From contig NZ_AP027080.1 in the NCBI RefSeq assembly GCF_030295405.1, positions 4,014,001 through 4,078,000 on the forward strand: DNA of 64,000 bases. The letters run 5' to 3'. Positions 9,440-20,694 of the stretch are shown piece after piece (within the stretch, counting starts at the first letter, position 1; every line of letters starts with the position of its first letter). The notes under the pieces were generated by a model. That model was given only the letters and a program-made list of their open reading frames with translations. It did no database searches and was not told the DNA's origin. Source of the DNA: Mesoterricola silvestris. Lineage in GTDB: Bacteria; Acidobacteriota; Holophagae; Holophagales; Holophagaceae. The position numbers and the translations under genes were made by a program.

Positions 9440-10818
9440 CAGGGCTCTCTCGCCTCGATGCCCAGGGCCTTCAGGCGCTTGTAGAGATTGGAGCGGTCCA
9501 GGCCGAGCCGTTCGGCCACGCGCGTCATGTTGCCGTTCTGGAGCTTGAGTTCCCGCTGGATGTAGGCGCCCTCGAACCACTCGCGGGCATCCTTGAGGCT
9601 GGGGAATTCGGGGAAGGAGAAGGGGTCGGGCTCGGTGAGGTGGCGCACCGCCAGGGCCCCCAGGTCCCGGGTGGTGATCTCGGCGCCCCGGCCCAGGATG
9701 ACGGCCCGTTCCATGAGGTTGCGCAGTTCGCGCACATTGCCGGGCCAGTCGTGGCGCAGGAGCGTCTCCCGGGCGTCGGCGGAAAGGCGCCGGGGCGGGC
9801 GCCCGTACTTGCGGGCGATGCGCTGGATGAAGGCCTCGGCCAGGGGGATCAGTTCCTCGAAGCGCTCCCGCAGGGGCGGCACCCGCAGCGGCACCACGGC
9901 GAGGCGGAAGTACAGGTCCTCCCGGAAGCGCCCGGCCTTGATCTCCTCGGGCAGGTCCTTGTTGGTGGCGGCGATGATGCGCACGTCCACGCTCACGGCC
10001 CCGCCGCCGCCCACGGGCTCGATGCGGCCCTCCTGGAGGGCGCGGAGCACCTTGGCCTGGGTCTTGAGGGACATGTCGCCCACTTCGTCCAGGAAGAGGG
10101 TGCCCAGGTGGGCCTCCTTGAACTTGCCCTTCTGGTCCCGCACGGCGCCGGTGAAGGCGCCCTTCACGTGGCCGAAGAGCTCGGATTCGATGAGTTCCTC
10201 GGGAATGGCCGCGCAGTTCACTTCCACGAAGGGGGCGTGGGCCCGGGGGCTGCGGTCGTGGAGGAGCCGGGCCACCTCCTCCTTGCCGCTGCCGTTCTCG
10301 CCCATGAGCAGCACCCGGCCCTCGGTGGGGGCCACCAGCTCCACGTCGGACAGGAGCCGGCGCATGGCGGGGCTGTCCGCCATGAAGAACCGGTCCTGGT
10401 CCACCTCCTGGTGGAGCCGCAGGTTCTCGGCCTCCAGGCTGCGCTGCTTGAGGGCGTTGGCCACCACCAGCAGGAGCCGGTCCAGGTCCACGGGCTTTTC
10501 CAGGAAATCGAAGGCGCCCAGCTTCGTGGCCTGCATGGCGGTGTCGATGTTGCCGTGGCCGGAGATCATGATCACCGGCAGGTCGGCCCGGACGGCCTTG
10601 GCCTGCTTGAGGGTCTCCAGCCCGTCCATGCCGGGGAGCCACACATCCAGCAGCATCAGGTGGATGCCTTCCCCGTCGGCCTGGGAGATGAGATCCAGGG
10701 CCTGCTCCCCCCGCTCGGCCTTGAGGATGGAGTAGCCTTCCTCGGCCAGGGATTCCCCCAGCGAACGGCGGATCCCGGGCTCGTCGTCCACGATGAGGAT
10801 GGTGGTGAGGGGGCGCAT
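9439..10818 (-). CDS. Sigma-54-dependent response regulator (NtrC/NtrX family)
   Basis: 459 residues. The receiver domain (about 5-120) has the acidic pair D11/D12 and phospho-acceptor D58 in LLDVWLPG. The AAA+ domain (about 140-370) has Walker A GENGSGKE, an intact GAFTGA loop for contacting sigma-54 and Walker [13 protein letters not shown] Fis-type helix-turn-helix lies at the C terminus ([20 protein letters not shown]). All elements of a working enhancer-binding protein are present. No cognate kinase gene is adjacent. The start ATG at 10818 lacks a strong ribosome site, and an in-frame ATG 12 codons upstream is possible. It is followed by the coupled MerR gene. Confidence 0.92.
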   Translation of the reverse strand: MRPLTTILIVDDEPGIRRSLGESLAEEGYSILKAERGEQALDLISQADGEGIHLMLLDVWLPGMDGLETLKQAKAVRADLPVIMISGHGNIDTAMQATKLGAFDFLEKPVDLDRLLLVVANALKQRSLEAENLRLHQEVDQDRFFMADSPAMRRLLSDVELVAPTEGRVLLMGENGSGKEEVARLLHDRSPRAHAPFVEVNCAAIPEELIESELFGHVKGAFTGAVRDQKGKFKEAHLGTLFLDEVGDMSLKTQAKVLRALQEGRIEPVGGGGAVSVDVRIIAATNKDLPEEIKAGRFREDLYFRLAVVPLRVPPLRERFEELIPLAEAFIQRIARKYGRPPRRLSADARETLLRHDWPGNVRELRNLMERAVILGRGAEITTRDLGALAVRHLTEPDPFSFPEFPSLKDAREWFEGAYIQRELKLQNGNMTRVAERLGLDRSNLYKRLKALGIEAREP

Positions 10819-10881
10819 GAATAGAGCGTATCCGGTCTTTCCCCCCCCGGGCATGGCAACATGGAGGCTGGAGAGATCAAT

Positions 10882-11655
10882 ATGCTCGTGGATTCCCACT
10901 GCCACCTCACGGGAGGCCACCTGGGAGAGGATCGGCTGGAGGCCGTGCTGGACCGGGCCCGGGCCGCGGGCGTGGACGGCCTGGTGGCCGTGGGCTGCAC
11001 CCTGGAGGACTCCCGGGGGGTGCTGGCCCTGGCGCGCCGGACCCCCCAGGTGCGGGCCTCCCTGGGGGTCCACCCCCACGACGCCCGCACCTGGGACGCC
11101 TCCACCGGGGAGGCCCTGGAGGCCCTGCTGGCGGACCCCGCGGTGCTTTTCGTGGGGGAGACGGGCCTGGACTGGCACTACGACCTGAGCCCCCGGGACG
11201 CCCAGGAGGCGGTTTTCCGGGCCCAGATCCGCCTGGCGGAAAAGCTGGGCAAGCCGCTCATGATCCACACCCGGGAGGCCCCCGAAGCCACCCTGCGAAT
11301 CCTCCGGGAGGAGGGGGCCCGCCGCGGGGTCATCCACTGCTTCAGCGAGGACCTGGCCTTCGCCCGGGAGGCCCTGGACCTGGGCTTCCACCTGAGCTTC
11401 TCGGGCATCGTCACCTTCAAGAACGCCCAGGCCATCCGGGGCGTGGCGGCCTGGGCGCCCCCGGACCGCATCCTGGTGGAGACCGACGCCCCCTACCTGG
11501 CGCCGGTGCCCTTCCGGGGCAAGGCCAACGAACCGGCCTACGTCACCCATGTGGCCGCCCAGGTGGCGGCCTTGCGGGGGCTCAGCCCCCAGCGCCTGGC
11601 CGAGCTCACCACCGGCAACCTGGAGGCCCTGTGCGGCTGGTCCCCTTCTTCCTGA
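10882..11655 (+). CDS. tatD: TatD family metal-dependent hydrolase / deoxyribonuclease
   Basis: 257 residues from the ATG at 10882, chosen because GGAGAG precedes it by 6 nt. An ATG at 10861 is an unlikely alternative. TIM-barrel metal ligands are visible: DSHCHL (HxH), GETGLDWHY, KPLMIHTREA, VIHCFSE and LVETDAPYLAPVP. The family performs 3'-5' exonuclease or phosphoester hydrolysis in the cytoplasm. The end overlaps the next gene by 25 nt. Confidence 0.93.
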   Translation: MLVDSHCHLTGGHLGEDRLEAVLDRARAAGVDGLVAVGCTLEDSRGVLALARRTPQVRASLGVHPHDARTWDASTGEALEALLADPAVLFVGETGLDWHYDLSPRDAQEAVFRAQIRLAEKLGKPLMIHTREAPEATLRILREEGARRGVIHCFSEDLAFAREALDLGFHLSFSGIVTFKNAQAIRGVAAWAPPDRILVETDAPYLAPVPFRGKANEPAYVTHVAAQVAALRGLSPQRLAELTTGNLEALCGWSPSS

Positions 11656-12287
11656 GCGCCCTGGCGCTGTGCGCCCAGACCCCCGGCAAGCTCCCCTGGG
11701 ACGCCGCGGCCGCCGTGCCCTGGAAGGCCGGGGACTGCGGCCCCCTGCCCGCCCCGCCCCGGGTGGAGCCCATCCCCGCCGGCGCGCCCATCCAGGCCCG
11801 CATCACCGCCGACGGCACCCTCCGGGTCACGGACGGCCGGGGCATGATCCTCCTGCGCACCGGATTGCCGGGCCGGCCCCTCCAGGTGTGGCGGGACGGG
11901 GGCATCCGGGTGGAATCCCCCGGCCTGATGCGGTTTTCCGGGCGCTCCCTGCTCACCCAGGGCATCGGGGCCCTGCCCGTGAAGGACCTGGACTTCCGCC
12001 CGGCCCTGGAGGGGCTCCTGTGGATCCTGTCGGACGATGAGCGGGTGATCACCCTCATCCACCCCGCCACCGCCCACATCATCTACCTGCCCCTGCCCGG
12101 GGGCCGGGCCTTCCAACTCGTCTTCCATCCCGACCGCCTGGAACTCCGCCAGGGGCCGGAATCCGGTTCCGCCGAGTGCTGGTCGGTGCCCTGGATGGCC
12201 CTGCTCCCCCAGCTCCTCCAACTGGGCCGGGAGAACCCCGCCAACCGCCCCTCCGGCACGGCCCTCCTGCCCTTCCCGAAGGGTTGA
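11631..12287 (+). CDS. Secreted hypothetical protein
   Basis: 218 residues from a GTG start at 11631, with GGAGG 5-9 nt upstream and a 25-nt overlap with the tatD end. The N terminus (VPFFLSALALCAQ) is a signal peptide. The mature part is beta-rich with a possible DUF-type fold (ARITADGTLRVTDGRGMILL, FQLVFHPDRLELRQG). I do not recognise the family. Translational coupling to tatD suggests co-expression but does not imply a shared function. Confidence 0.75.
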   Translation: MRLVPFFLSALALCAQTPGKLPWDAAAAVPWKAGDCGPLPAPPRVEPIPAGAPIQARITADGTLRVTDGRGMILLRTGLPGRPLQVWRDGGIRVESPGLMRFSGRSLLTQGIGALPVKDLDFRPALEGLLWILSDDERVITLIHPATAHIIYLPLPGGRAFQLVFHPDRLELRQGPESGSAECWSVPWMALLPQLLQLGRENPANRPSGTALLPFPKG

Positions 12288-12348
12288 GCCCCTTTTTTCC
12301 CAGGGGAGGCGGCCCCCCCTAAACCTTTCCAAGACCCGGGGGTCAACC

Positions 12349-12366
12349 TTGGCAGGGAAATCGCAT
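12349..12366 (+). promoter_or_regulatory. Possible sigma-54 (-24/-12) promoter
   Basis: The sequence TTGGCAGGGAAATCGCAT resembles the consensus TGGCAC-N5-TTGC. GG and GC lie exactly 12 nt apart, with TGGCA at -24 and TCGCA at -12. A start near 12375 would leave a short leader with GGAGG before the ATG at 12396. A sigma-54 activator gene lies 1.5 kb away. This is a motif match by eye only. Confidence 0.45.
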
Positions 12367-12395
12367 CCAATCCGAAATCCACCTGGAGGCGCGCC

Positions 12396-13850
12396 ATGTT
12401 ACGCACCCGTTTCGCCGCAGCTCTCGTTCCGGCCCTGATCCTGTCCGGCGTGCCGCTCCTGCCCCGCACGGCCCCCCAGGACCCCGGGGACATGGTGGAC
12501 GAACTGGACCAGCAGGACTACGAAGTGGGCGAAAGCCCCGAACGCTATGCCCAGGTGAAGTACCTGGACGGCTCCGTGACGATCCGCAAGGGCGAGGAGG
12601 ACGAGCCCCTCACCCGGGGGGTTCCGGTGGCCGAGGGGGATGTGGTGGAAAGCCGCGGGCGTGGCGTCCTGCAACTGGGGGACGGCAGCGCGGTGGCCTT
12701 CGGGCCCGGAACCCGCTTCCGGGTGGCGGCCCTCTTCTCGGATCAGGACCAGGAACGCCGGGTCCTCCTGGTGCTGGAACGGGGCGAGCTGCGGGTGTGC
12801 CGCGGAGCCCAGAGCGATGCCGTCATCCGCGTGGACACCCCCTCGGGCAGCGGATCCCTGGGCAGCCGGGGCGGCTCCCGCCCCGAAGCCACCTTCCAGG
12901 TGGCCCGGGGCTCCCGGGGCGACCAGACGGTCTTCCTGGTCCACGGGGGCCAGGCCACCTGGGTGAACGCCGAGGGGCAGGCCCAGGTCTACGCGGGCCA
13001 GCGCCTCACGGTCTACGGCAACAACGATCTGCTGGACCGCGTGTCGGACTTCAACACCTACGCCCTGGGCGACTTCGACCAGTGGGCCGAAGCGCTGGTG
13101 AGGCCCCGTCCCAGCGAAAGCGCCTCGCGGGTGCCCCCCGAGATCCGCTACTACGCCGACGACCTGGACGGCAACGGCAAGTGGGTCTACGTGGACGAGA
13201 CCGAATCCTGGTGCTGGACCCCCACGGCCGTGGACGTGGACTGGAGTCCCTACACCAACGGCTACTGGGGCGCCTACGGCGGCGGCATGACCTGGGTGAG
13301 CAGCGAGCCCTGGGGCTACGTGACGTGCCACCACGGCCGCTGGGGCTGGCGCATGGGCCTGGGCTGGTACTGGATCCCCGGCGTGAACTACAGCCCGGCC
13401 TGGGTGGCCTGGCACAGCACCGGGTCCTGGTTCGGCTGGGCCCCCCTGGGCTTCCGCAACCACCCCGTGCGGTGGCGGGACCGCCAGCGCTGCTGGAACG
13501 TGGTGGACGTCCACCACGTCAGCGACCGCAACCTCCGCCCCTGGTTCCACCGGGACCCCGGGGTGGTGGGCGTCTTCAACCGCCCCCCCCAGGGGGGCGC
13601 CCGCCCCTGGTTCCAGGGCCGCCTCATCGTGGACCGGCGGGAGTTCCGGGATCCCGCCCGGTTCCAGCGGGTGGCGGGTGAACCCTCCGTGGTCCGGGAC
13701 CGGGTGGCGGTCTACACCCGGGAAACCGGCCGCACCATCCTCCGGGCCCCCGCCCCGACGTCGGGCCCCGGCGGCTTCAACCGCCTGGAACGCCCCCGCC
13801 CCGAGCCCCCCCGGCCCGCTCCCGGCCCGTTCGGAGCCCCAGAGGTCTGA
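12396..13850 (+). CDS. Secreted FecR-domain protein with W-rich DUF6600-type region
   Basis: 484 residues. The N-terminal signal sequence ends near PLLPRTA. Residues of about 50-210 form a FecR-like domain (VKYLDGSVTIRKG, GRGVLQLGDGSAVAFGPGTR, VYAGQRLTVYG). About 240-385 is the Trp/Tyr-rich module seen in DUF6600 proteins (WVYVDETESWCWTPT, GYWGAYGGGMTWVSSEPWGY, GWYWIPGVNYSPAWVAW). The tail is rich in Arg and Pro. An envelope or periplasmic role is expected, but the function is unknown. GGAGG lies 9 nt before the ATG. A possible sigma-54 promoter precedes the gene and a strong hairpin terminator follows it. Confidence 0.85.
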   Translation: MLRTRFAAALVPALILSGVPLLPRTAPQDPGDMVDELDQQDYEVGESPERYAQVKYLDGSVTIRKGEEDEPLTRGVPVAEGDVVESRGRGVLQLGDGSAVAFGPGTRFRVAALFSDQDQERRVLLVLERGELRVCRGAQSDAVIRVDTPSGSGSLGSRGGSRPEATFQVARGSRGDQTVFLVHGGQATWVNAEGQAQVYAGQRLTVYGNNDLLDRVSDFNTYALGDFDQWAEALVRPRPSESASRVPPEIRYYADDLDGNGKWVYVDETESWCWTPTAVDVDWSPYTNGYWGAYGGGMTWVSSEPWGYVTCHHGRWGWRMGLGWYWIPGVNYSPAWVAWHSTGSWFGWAPLGFRNHPVRWRDRQRCWNVVDVHHVSDRNLRPWFHRDPGVVGVFNRPPQGGARPWFQGRLIVDRREFRDPARFQRVAGEPSVVRDRVAVYTRETGRTILRAPAPTSGPGGFNRLERPRPEPPRPAPGPFGAPEV

Positions 13851-13948
13851 ACCCAAGCCTCCGCCCCAGAAAAAGGAATAGGACGCCTTTTCCGCCGCCC
13901 CCAAGGGAACGCCCTTCATCCCCGGCAACCCGCCTGAACAATGCAAGA

Positions 13949-13988
13949 AGCCCAGGACCCCCCGGCACCGCCGGGGACGTCCTGGGCT
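13949..13988. terminator. Hairpin terminator between convergent genes
   Basis: The outer stem AGCCCAGGAC (13949-13958) pairs with GTCCTGGGCT (13979-13988). Inside it CCCCGGC pairs with GCCGGGG around a 3-nt turn. The hairpin sits between the convergent genes ending at 13850 (+) and 14004 (-), so it can serve both strands. Confidence 0.75.
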
Positions 13989-14003
13989 CCTTGCCGGGAA
14001 ACC

Positions 14004-14363
14004 CTACTTGGTGACCTTTTCCGCGGCCTCCTTGGCCTTGGCTTCACCCTTGGTCGCGCCCTTCTTGGTCTTGGCGTGGCCCTTGGCGGTGGCGTCCTTG
14101 GCCTTGGCATCGCCCTTGGCCACCGCGGCCTTGGCATAATCGCCGCCCACGGGGGCGGCCCCGGCCTTCTTGTCGGCCTTGGCCTTGGCGGCGTCGACCT
14201 TGGCTTCCGCCTTGGCCTTGCTTTCATCGGCCTTCTTGTCGGCCTTGGCCTTGGTCTCCTCCACCTTCTGGTCGGCCTTGGCCTTGGCGGCCGCCTTCAG
14301 TTCGTCCATGGACTGGGCGGAGAGGGTGAGGGCGGCGGCTGCGAACAGGATCATCAAGCGCAT
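14004..14363 (-). CDS. Small secreted Ala/Lys-rich repetitive protein
   Basis: 119 residues. A signal peptide (MRLMILFAAAALTLSAQS) is followed by low-complexity Lys/Ala sequence with repeats of KAKADKK and AKAEAK. This resembles histone H1-like or LEA-like coiled regions. No Cys or Trp is present. GGAGG precedes the ATG. It starts 33 bp after the OmpA-like gene on the same strand, so the two are probably co-transcribed. A basic periplasmic peptide that binds peptidoglycan or another polyanion is one possibility, which is an inference only. Confidence 0.7.
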   Translation of the reverse strand: MRLMILFAAAALTLSAQSMDELKAAAKAKADQKVEETKAKADKKADESKAKAEAKVDAAKAKADKKAGAAPVGGDYAKAAVAKGDAKAKDATAKGHAKTKKGATKGEAKAKEAAEKVTK

Positions 14364-14396
14364 GGGTACCTCCGGATGGTTCTGGAATCTTAGGTT

Positions 14397-15476
14397 CTAT
14401 TCGCCGGCGACGGAAGTCTCGACCTTGCGGGTCTCCACATTCGCGCCCTCGGCCTTCACGTCGATCTCCACGCGCCGGTTCCGGGCCTGGCCGGCCTTGG
14501 TGGCGTTGTCGGCGATGGGATGGTCGGGGCCGGCGCCCTCGGTGCGGATGGAGGCCGCGGGAATGCCCGAATCCGTGAGGACCTTGGCCACCGCGTTGGC
14601 GCGGCGCAGGCTCAGGGCCTTGTTGAAGGCCGCCTTGCCCACGGAGCTGGTGTGGCCGCTCACCACGAGGGTGTAGCTGCCCTTGAACGTCTTGAGGCTC
14701 TCGGCCACCTTGCGCACGGCCTGGGTGCCTTCGGGCGAGATATCGCTCTTCCCGTTGGCGAAGTGCAGCACGGCCTCATCCAGGACGATCTTGGCGGGGG
14801 GCGGGGGCGGCGGGGGAGGCGCCACGGGCGCGGGGGGCGGGGGGGGAGCCACGACGGGGGCCGGCGGCGGCGGCGGGGGCGGCTCGACCTTGGGGGCGGG
14901 AGCGGGTTCGGGGGCGGGGGCGGCCACGGGCGCCGGCGCGGGCTTGGCGGCCTGCCCCCAGCGGAAGCCCAGGGTCACCAGGCCCAGCACCTCGGTGTAG
15001 GACTTCTGGGTCTCGATGCGGACGCCCCGGGCCTCCAGGCCCAGCAGGAAGTTCTCGCCGAAATGGCCCTGGACGCCGGCGCCGGCATGGTAGCTGAAGC
15101 GCGTGGTGTAGCCGTTGCTGAAGGAGAAGGGCGTGTCCACGGTGGTGGAGCCCGCCCCGGCCCGCAGGTAGGGCACCCAGGTGGTGGCGCCCGGCGCGAG
15201 GTTGAAGAGCCCGGAAAGATGGGCATGGTACTCGTCGGCGGTGAACCCGCCCACCTTGCTCTTGAGCTGGGTGCCCAGCACCGACACTTCCCCGCCCCAG
15301 CGGGACGAGAACCACTGGCCCATGGAGAACCCGAAGGCCGGATTGTCCTTGGCGCCGCGTTCGCTGTTGGCCTGCCAGTCATAGCCGGCCTGCATGCCCA
15401 ACCACTTCTGGCCCTCCTGGGCCGACAGGGGGCCGGCCACCAGGGCCAGGGCGGTTGCGAGAGTCATGAATTTCAT
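14397..15476 (-). CDS. OmpA-like outer-membrane protein (barrel, Pro-rich linker, OmpA C-terminal domain)
   Basis: 359 residues. A signal peptide (TLATALALVAGPLSAQ) leads into an eight-strand-type barrel (about 25-190; WLGMQAGYDW, FSYHAGAGVQGHFG, GLVTLGFRW). A long Pro/Ala linker (about 190-235) follows, then the OmpA peptidoglycan-binding domain (ESLKTFKGSYTLVVSGHTSS, LSLRRANAVAKVL, NRRVEIDV). It should tether the outer membrane to the cell wall. The start at 15476 is set by GGAGG 7 nt upstream. It lies upstream of the Ala/Lys-rich gene and is divergent from the response regulator at 15582. Confidence 0.9.
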   Translation of the reverse strand: MKFMTLATALALVAGPLSAQEGQKWLGMQAGYDWQANSERGAKDNPAFGFSMGQWFSSRWGGEVSVLGTQLKSKVGGFTADEYHAHLSGLFNLAPGATTWVPYLRAGAGSTTVDTPFSFSNGYTTRFSYHAGAGVQGHFGENFLLGLEARGVRIETQKSYTEVLGLVTLGFRWGQAAKPAPAPVAAPAPEPAPAPKVEPPPPPPPAPVVAPPPPPAPVAPPPPPPPPAKIVLDEAVLHFANGKSDISPEGTQAVRKVAESLKTFKGSYTLVVSGHTSSVGKAAFNKALSLRRANAVAKVLTDSGIPAASIRTEGAGPDHPIADNATKAGQARNRRVEIDVKAEGANVETRKVETSVAGE

Positions 15477-15581
15477 GGTCAGCCTCCAGGGAGTGTGATC
15501 GATCCACCATTGTCCACCCGAGTTAACGGATTTTTCCTTACATTTCCCTACAATCGGCCTTCTGCTAGTCTGGACCGTCCG

Positions 15582-16286
15582 ATGCCCCCGACCGTTCCCG
15601 AGCCCCAAGCCCCTTCCGCCGGCCTCCAGGTGCTGGTCTGCGAGGACTCCCGGCACATGCGGGATTATCTGGTGGCCGGCCTGGAGGGCCTGGGGATCCA
15701 GGTCGCCGGCGTGGAGAACGGCAGGGCCCTGGACGCCGCCCTGGAGGCCCGGGACCCCCAAATCGTCCTCCTGGACGTGGGGCTGCCCGGGGAGGACGGC
15801 TTCTCCATCGCCCGCCGTCTGCGGCGCGAACGGCCCCGGCTGGGCATCATCATGCTCACCGCCCGCCATGACCTGGAGGACCGCATCCGCGGCCTGGACG
15901 GCGGCGCGGACCTCTATTACGCCAAGCCGGTGGACCTGCGGGAACTGGCCTCGGCCATCAACAGCCTCCGCAGGCGCCTGGGGGGAACCGGGGCCTGGCG
16001 CCTGGAGCCCCACGCCTCGCGCCTCCAGTCCCCGGCCGGCGCGGCGGTGGACCTCACCGACCTGGAGCTGCGGTTCCTCACCCCCCTCCTGGAGCGCCCC
16101 GGCGAAGTCGTGGAGCGGGAGCATCTCTTCCTGGCCCTGGACCAGCACCCCGACATCTACGCCTCCCGGCGCATGGAGACCATGGTGAGCCGGCTGCGCA
16201 GCAAGGTCCGGCGCCTGTGCCCCGGGGAGCAGCTTCCGGTGAAGGCCCGCAACGGCAGGGGGTACGCGTTCCTGGTGGACTACTGA
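15582..16286 (+). CDS. OmpR-family DNA-binding response regulator
   Basis: 234 residues. The receiver domain (about 15-130) has acidic pair E21/D22, phospho-acceptor D65 in IVLLDVGLPG and K115 in YYAKPVD. The C-terminal winged helix (about 150-234) has VDLTDLELRFLTPLLERPGE and SRLRSKVRRL, ending GRGYAFLVDY. No kinase gene is adjacent. The TACAAT hexamer at 15549-15554 could be a -10 box, but no clear -35 is seen. The 3' end overlaps the convergent OmpA lipoprotein gene by 7 nt. Confidence 0.9.
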   Translation: MPPTVPEPQAPSAGLQVLVCEDSRHMRDYLVAGLEGLGIQVAGVENGRALDAALEARDPQIVLLDVGLPGEDGFSIARRLRRERPRLGIIMLTARHDLEDRIRGLDGGADLYYAKPVDLRELASAINSLRRRLGGTGAWRLEPHASRLQSPAGAAVDLTDLELRFLTPLLERPGEVVEREHLFLALDQHPDIYASRRMETMVSRLRSKVRRLCPGEQLPVKARNGRGYAFLVDY

Positions 16287-16951
16287 GGCAGCACCAGCTC
16301 GGTGCGGCGGTTCCGGGCGCGGTCCTGCTCGGTCTGGTTGGAGGCCACCGGGAAGGCGCTGCCGAAGCCCTGGGCCTTCATGTGCTCCCGGGACACGCCC
16401 CGGGCCTCCAGGTCCTGGGCCACGGAACGGGCCCGGGCCAGGGACAGGGCCAGGTTGAAGTCCGGGGTGCCCAGGGTGTCGGTGTGCCCGCAGATGAGCA
16501 CGTCCACGCCCGTGAAGTGGGTCTTGAGGAGCGAGGCCTGCCGGTCCAGGAGCGGCAGGAATTCCGCCCTGAGGTCGGCCTTGTTCAGTTCGAAGGTCAC
16601 GCCCGCGCCGTAGTCGAACACCAGGATGCGCGCCAGCCCCAGGGCCTTGGCCATGGCGGAATTCCCCGTGCCGAACACGAAGAGCACTTCGGCCCGGTCC
16701 AGGGCCAGGAAGCGGATGCGCTTCTCCACCACCGGCTCGGCGCCGGAGGTGGCGGTGAGCTCCAGCAGGGCGTCCAGGGATTCCACGGTGAGGGTGCGGG
16801 GGGCGGTGCCCACGGGCCTCCCCGCCAGGAACAGGGCGGTCCCCGCGGGGTAGGAATCCACCTGTACCTGGATGGCGGCGGCGGGGAGGACCCGCGGCTT
16901 GCCGCAGGCCAGGGAAAACAGCACCAGCGCGAGGGCGCAAAGGATTCTCAT
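16280..16951 (-). CDS. OmpA-domain lipoprotein with PEGA-like N-terminal part
   Basis: 223 residues. The lipobox LFSLAC gives Cys16 as the acylation site. About 28-80 resembles a PEGA module (VQVDSYPAGTALFLAGRPVG). About 110-220 is an OmpA-type peptidoglycan-binding domain (VDVLICGHTDTLGTPDFNLA, ARARSVAQDLEARGV, ARNRRTELVL). AGGAGG lies 5 nt before the ATG. The ATG overlaps the TGA of the upstream Ser/Thr kinase gene (ATGA), so the two are coupled. A Pal-like envelope anchor is the expected role. Confidence 0.88.
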   Translation of the reverse strand: MRILCALALVLFSLACGKPRVLPAAAIQVQVDSYPAGTALFLAGRPVGTAPRTLTVESLDALLELTATSGAEPVVEKRIRFLALDRAEVLFVFGTGNSAMAKALGLARILVFDYGAGVTFELNKADLRAEFLPLLDRQASLLKTHFTGVDVLICGHTDTLGTPDFNLALSLARARSVAQDLEARGVSREHMKAQGFGSAFPVASNQTEQDRARNRRTELVLPQ

Positions 16952-18348
16952 CGTGCCTCCTGGAAATCCACGGCGATGGCGACGGACGCCTCGACGGGGC
17001 GGCCCTGGGCGTCCAGGGCGGGGCTGAACCGGTACTTCAGGGCCACGGCCCGGGCCGCCTGGGCACAGGCGGGCTTCACGTCCGAAAGGATCCGGCAGCT
17101 CTTCACGAGGCCGTCCTCCCCCACCACCAGCGCGGCCCCCACGCTCAGCCCCGCGCATTCCCCGGCCGGGGCGGGCGCGAGCCCGTCGCCCAGGAGCCGC
17201 GGGTAGGTCACGGGCCGCCGGGGAAGGACCTCGGCCGCCGCGGGCCGGGCCCTGGGCCGGGGTTCAGGCTCCGGCGGCGCCGCCGCGGGCGCGGGGGCCG
17301 TCCGGGGCGCCTCGGCCCGCGGGGGCGCCTTGGGCGCGCGAAGGAACGGCATCAGCGCCGCCGCGGCGGCCGCCGCCGCCAGGCCCAGGATCCACCAGGG
17401 ACGGCCCTTGGCCCGGGGCAGATCGGCCGTGGGCGCCACCTCGGGCAGGGACCGGCGGCGCAGCGGGAAGTCCCCGGCCACGGCCAGGGGCCGGTTCCAG
17501 GCCATGCCCGCCTCGGCGCAGGCGGCCAGGAAGGCCTCCCGCATCTCCGCCGCGCCGGCCCACCGCCGGTTCCGGTCCCGGGCCATGCTGCGCATGATCA
17601 CGGCCGCCAGGGCGGGATGGAGGCCCGGGCACGCGGCGGCCAGGGAGGGCGGGTCCTCCTGCAGCCGGAGCAGGAGGGTCTGGAGCACCTGGTCGGACCG
17701 GAAGGGGAGCTGACCGGCCAGGGCCCGGTACAGGGTCACCCCCAGGGAATACAGGTCCGACCGGGCATCCACCGCTTCGCCCAGGGCCTGTTCGGGGGCC
17801 ACGTAGGCCGGGGTGCCCAGCATGTGGCCCGTGCGGGTGTCCATGGGGTTCTCCACCGCCTTGGCGATGCCGAAGTCCGCCAGGAACGGGGTGCCCGCGG
17901 CGTCGAAGAGGATATTGGCGGGCTTGATGTCCCGGTGGATGACCCCGTGGGCGTGGCTGAAGGCCAGGGCCTCCAGCACCGGCACGGCCACCTGGGCCGC
18001 CATGGGCCCGTCCAGGGTGGCGCCCCCGTCCAGGATCACCGCGAGGGAAGGCCCGTCCACCAGCTGCATGGAGTACCAGGGAATGCCGCCGTCCTGGCCG
18101 AAGGCGTGGATGCGCACGATGTGGGGATGCTCCAGGGAGGCCGCGATGCGGGCCTCCACCGCGAACCGCTCCTGGCCGTCGGGATCCGTGAAGGGGTTCG
18201 TGAGGATCTTCAGGGCCTCCAGGCGCCCCAGGGACAGGTTCTCCACCTCGTAGACCGTGCCGGCGCCGCCCTCCCCCAGGAGCGTCCGGAACGCGTACCG
18301 GTCCGCGAGGCGTTCCACGAGAAGGGCCGTCCTGCCGTCGGTAGCCAC
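16948..18348 (-). CDS. Membrane Ser/Thr protein kinase with C-terminal TonB-type domain
   Basis: 466 residues from a GTG at 18348, with GAGAGG and GGAGG upstream. The kinase domain (about 15-285) has the glycine loop GEGGAGTVYEVE, Lys in EALKIL, catalytic HRDIKPANILFD, metal-binding LADFGIAK and YVAPEQ. One transmembrane segment (WWILGLAAAAAAAALMPFL) follows near residue 345, then a Pro/Ala linker. The last 85 residues look like a TonB C-terminal domain (VGAALVVGEDGLVKSCRIL, ALKYRFSPALDAQGRPVEAS). All catalytic residues are intact. The C-terminal part should be periplasmic, so the protein spans the inner membrane. An in-frame ATG at 18385 is an alternative start. The gene is divergent from the FHA kinase. 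Confidence 0.88.
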   Translation of the reverse strand: MATDGRTALLVERLADRYAFRTLLGEGGAGTVYEVENLSLGRLEALKILTNPFTDPDGQERFAVEARIAASLEHPHIVRIHAFGQDGGIPWYSMQLVDGPSLAVILDGGATLDGPMAAQVAVPVLEALAFSHAHGVIHRDIKPANILFDAAGTPFLADFGIAKAVENPMDTRTGHMLGTPAYVAPEQALGEAVDARSDLYSLGVTLYRALAGQLPFRSDQVLQTLLLRLQEDPPSLAAACPGLHPALAAVIMRSMARDRNRRWAGAAEMREAFLAACAEAGMAWNRPLAVAGDFPLRRRSLPEVAPTADLPRAKGRPWWILGLAAAAAAAALMPFLRAPKAPPRAEAPRTAPAPAAAPPEPEPRPRARPAAAEVLPRRPVTYPRLLGDGLAPAPAGECAGLSVGAALVVGEDGLVKSCRILSDVKPACAQAARAVALKYRFSPALDAQGRPVEASVAIAVDFQEAR

Positions 18349-18390
18349 GCGATCCTCTCCCTCCTGTCGGGGTGCACGTATCATGATCGC

Positions 18391-20690
<2,300 letters not shown>

Positions 20691-20694
<4 letters not shown>

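Noticed and set aside
9439-10818. Cognate NtrY-NtrX pair with the kinase at 63068-64000
   Set aside because: The two genes are more than 50 kb apart; only family resemblance supports the link.
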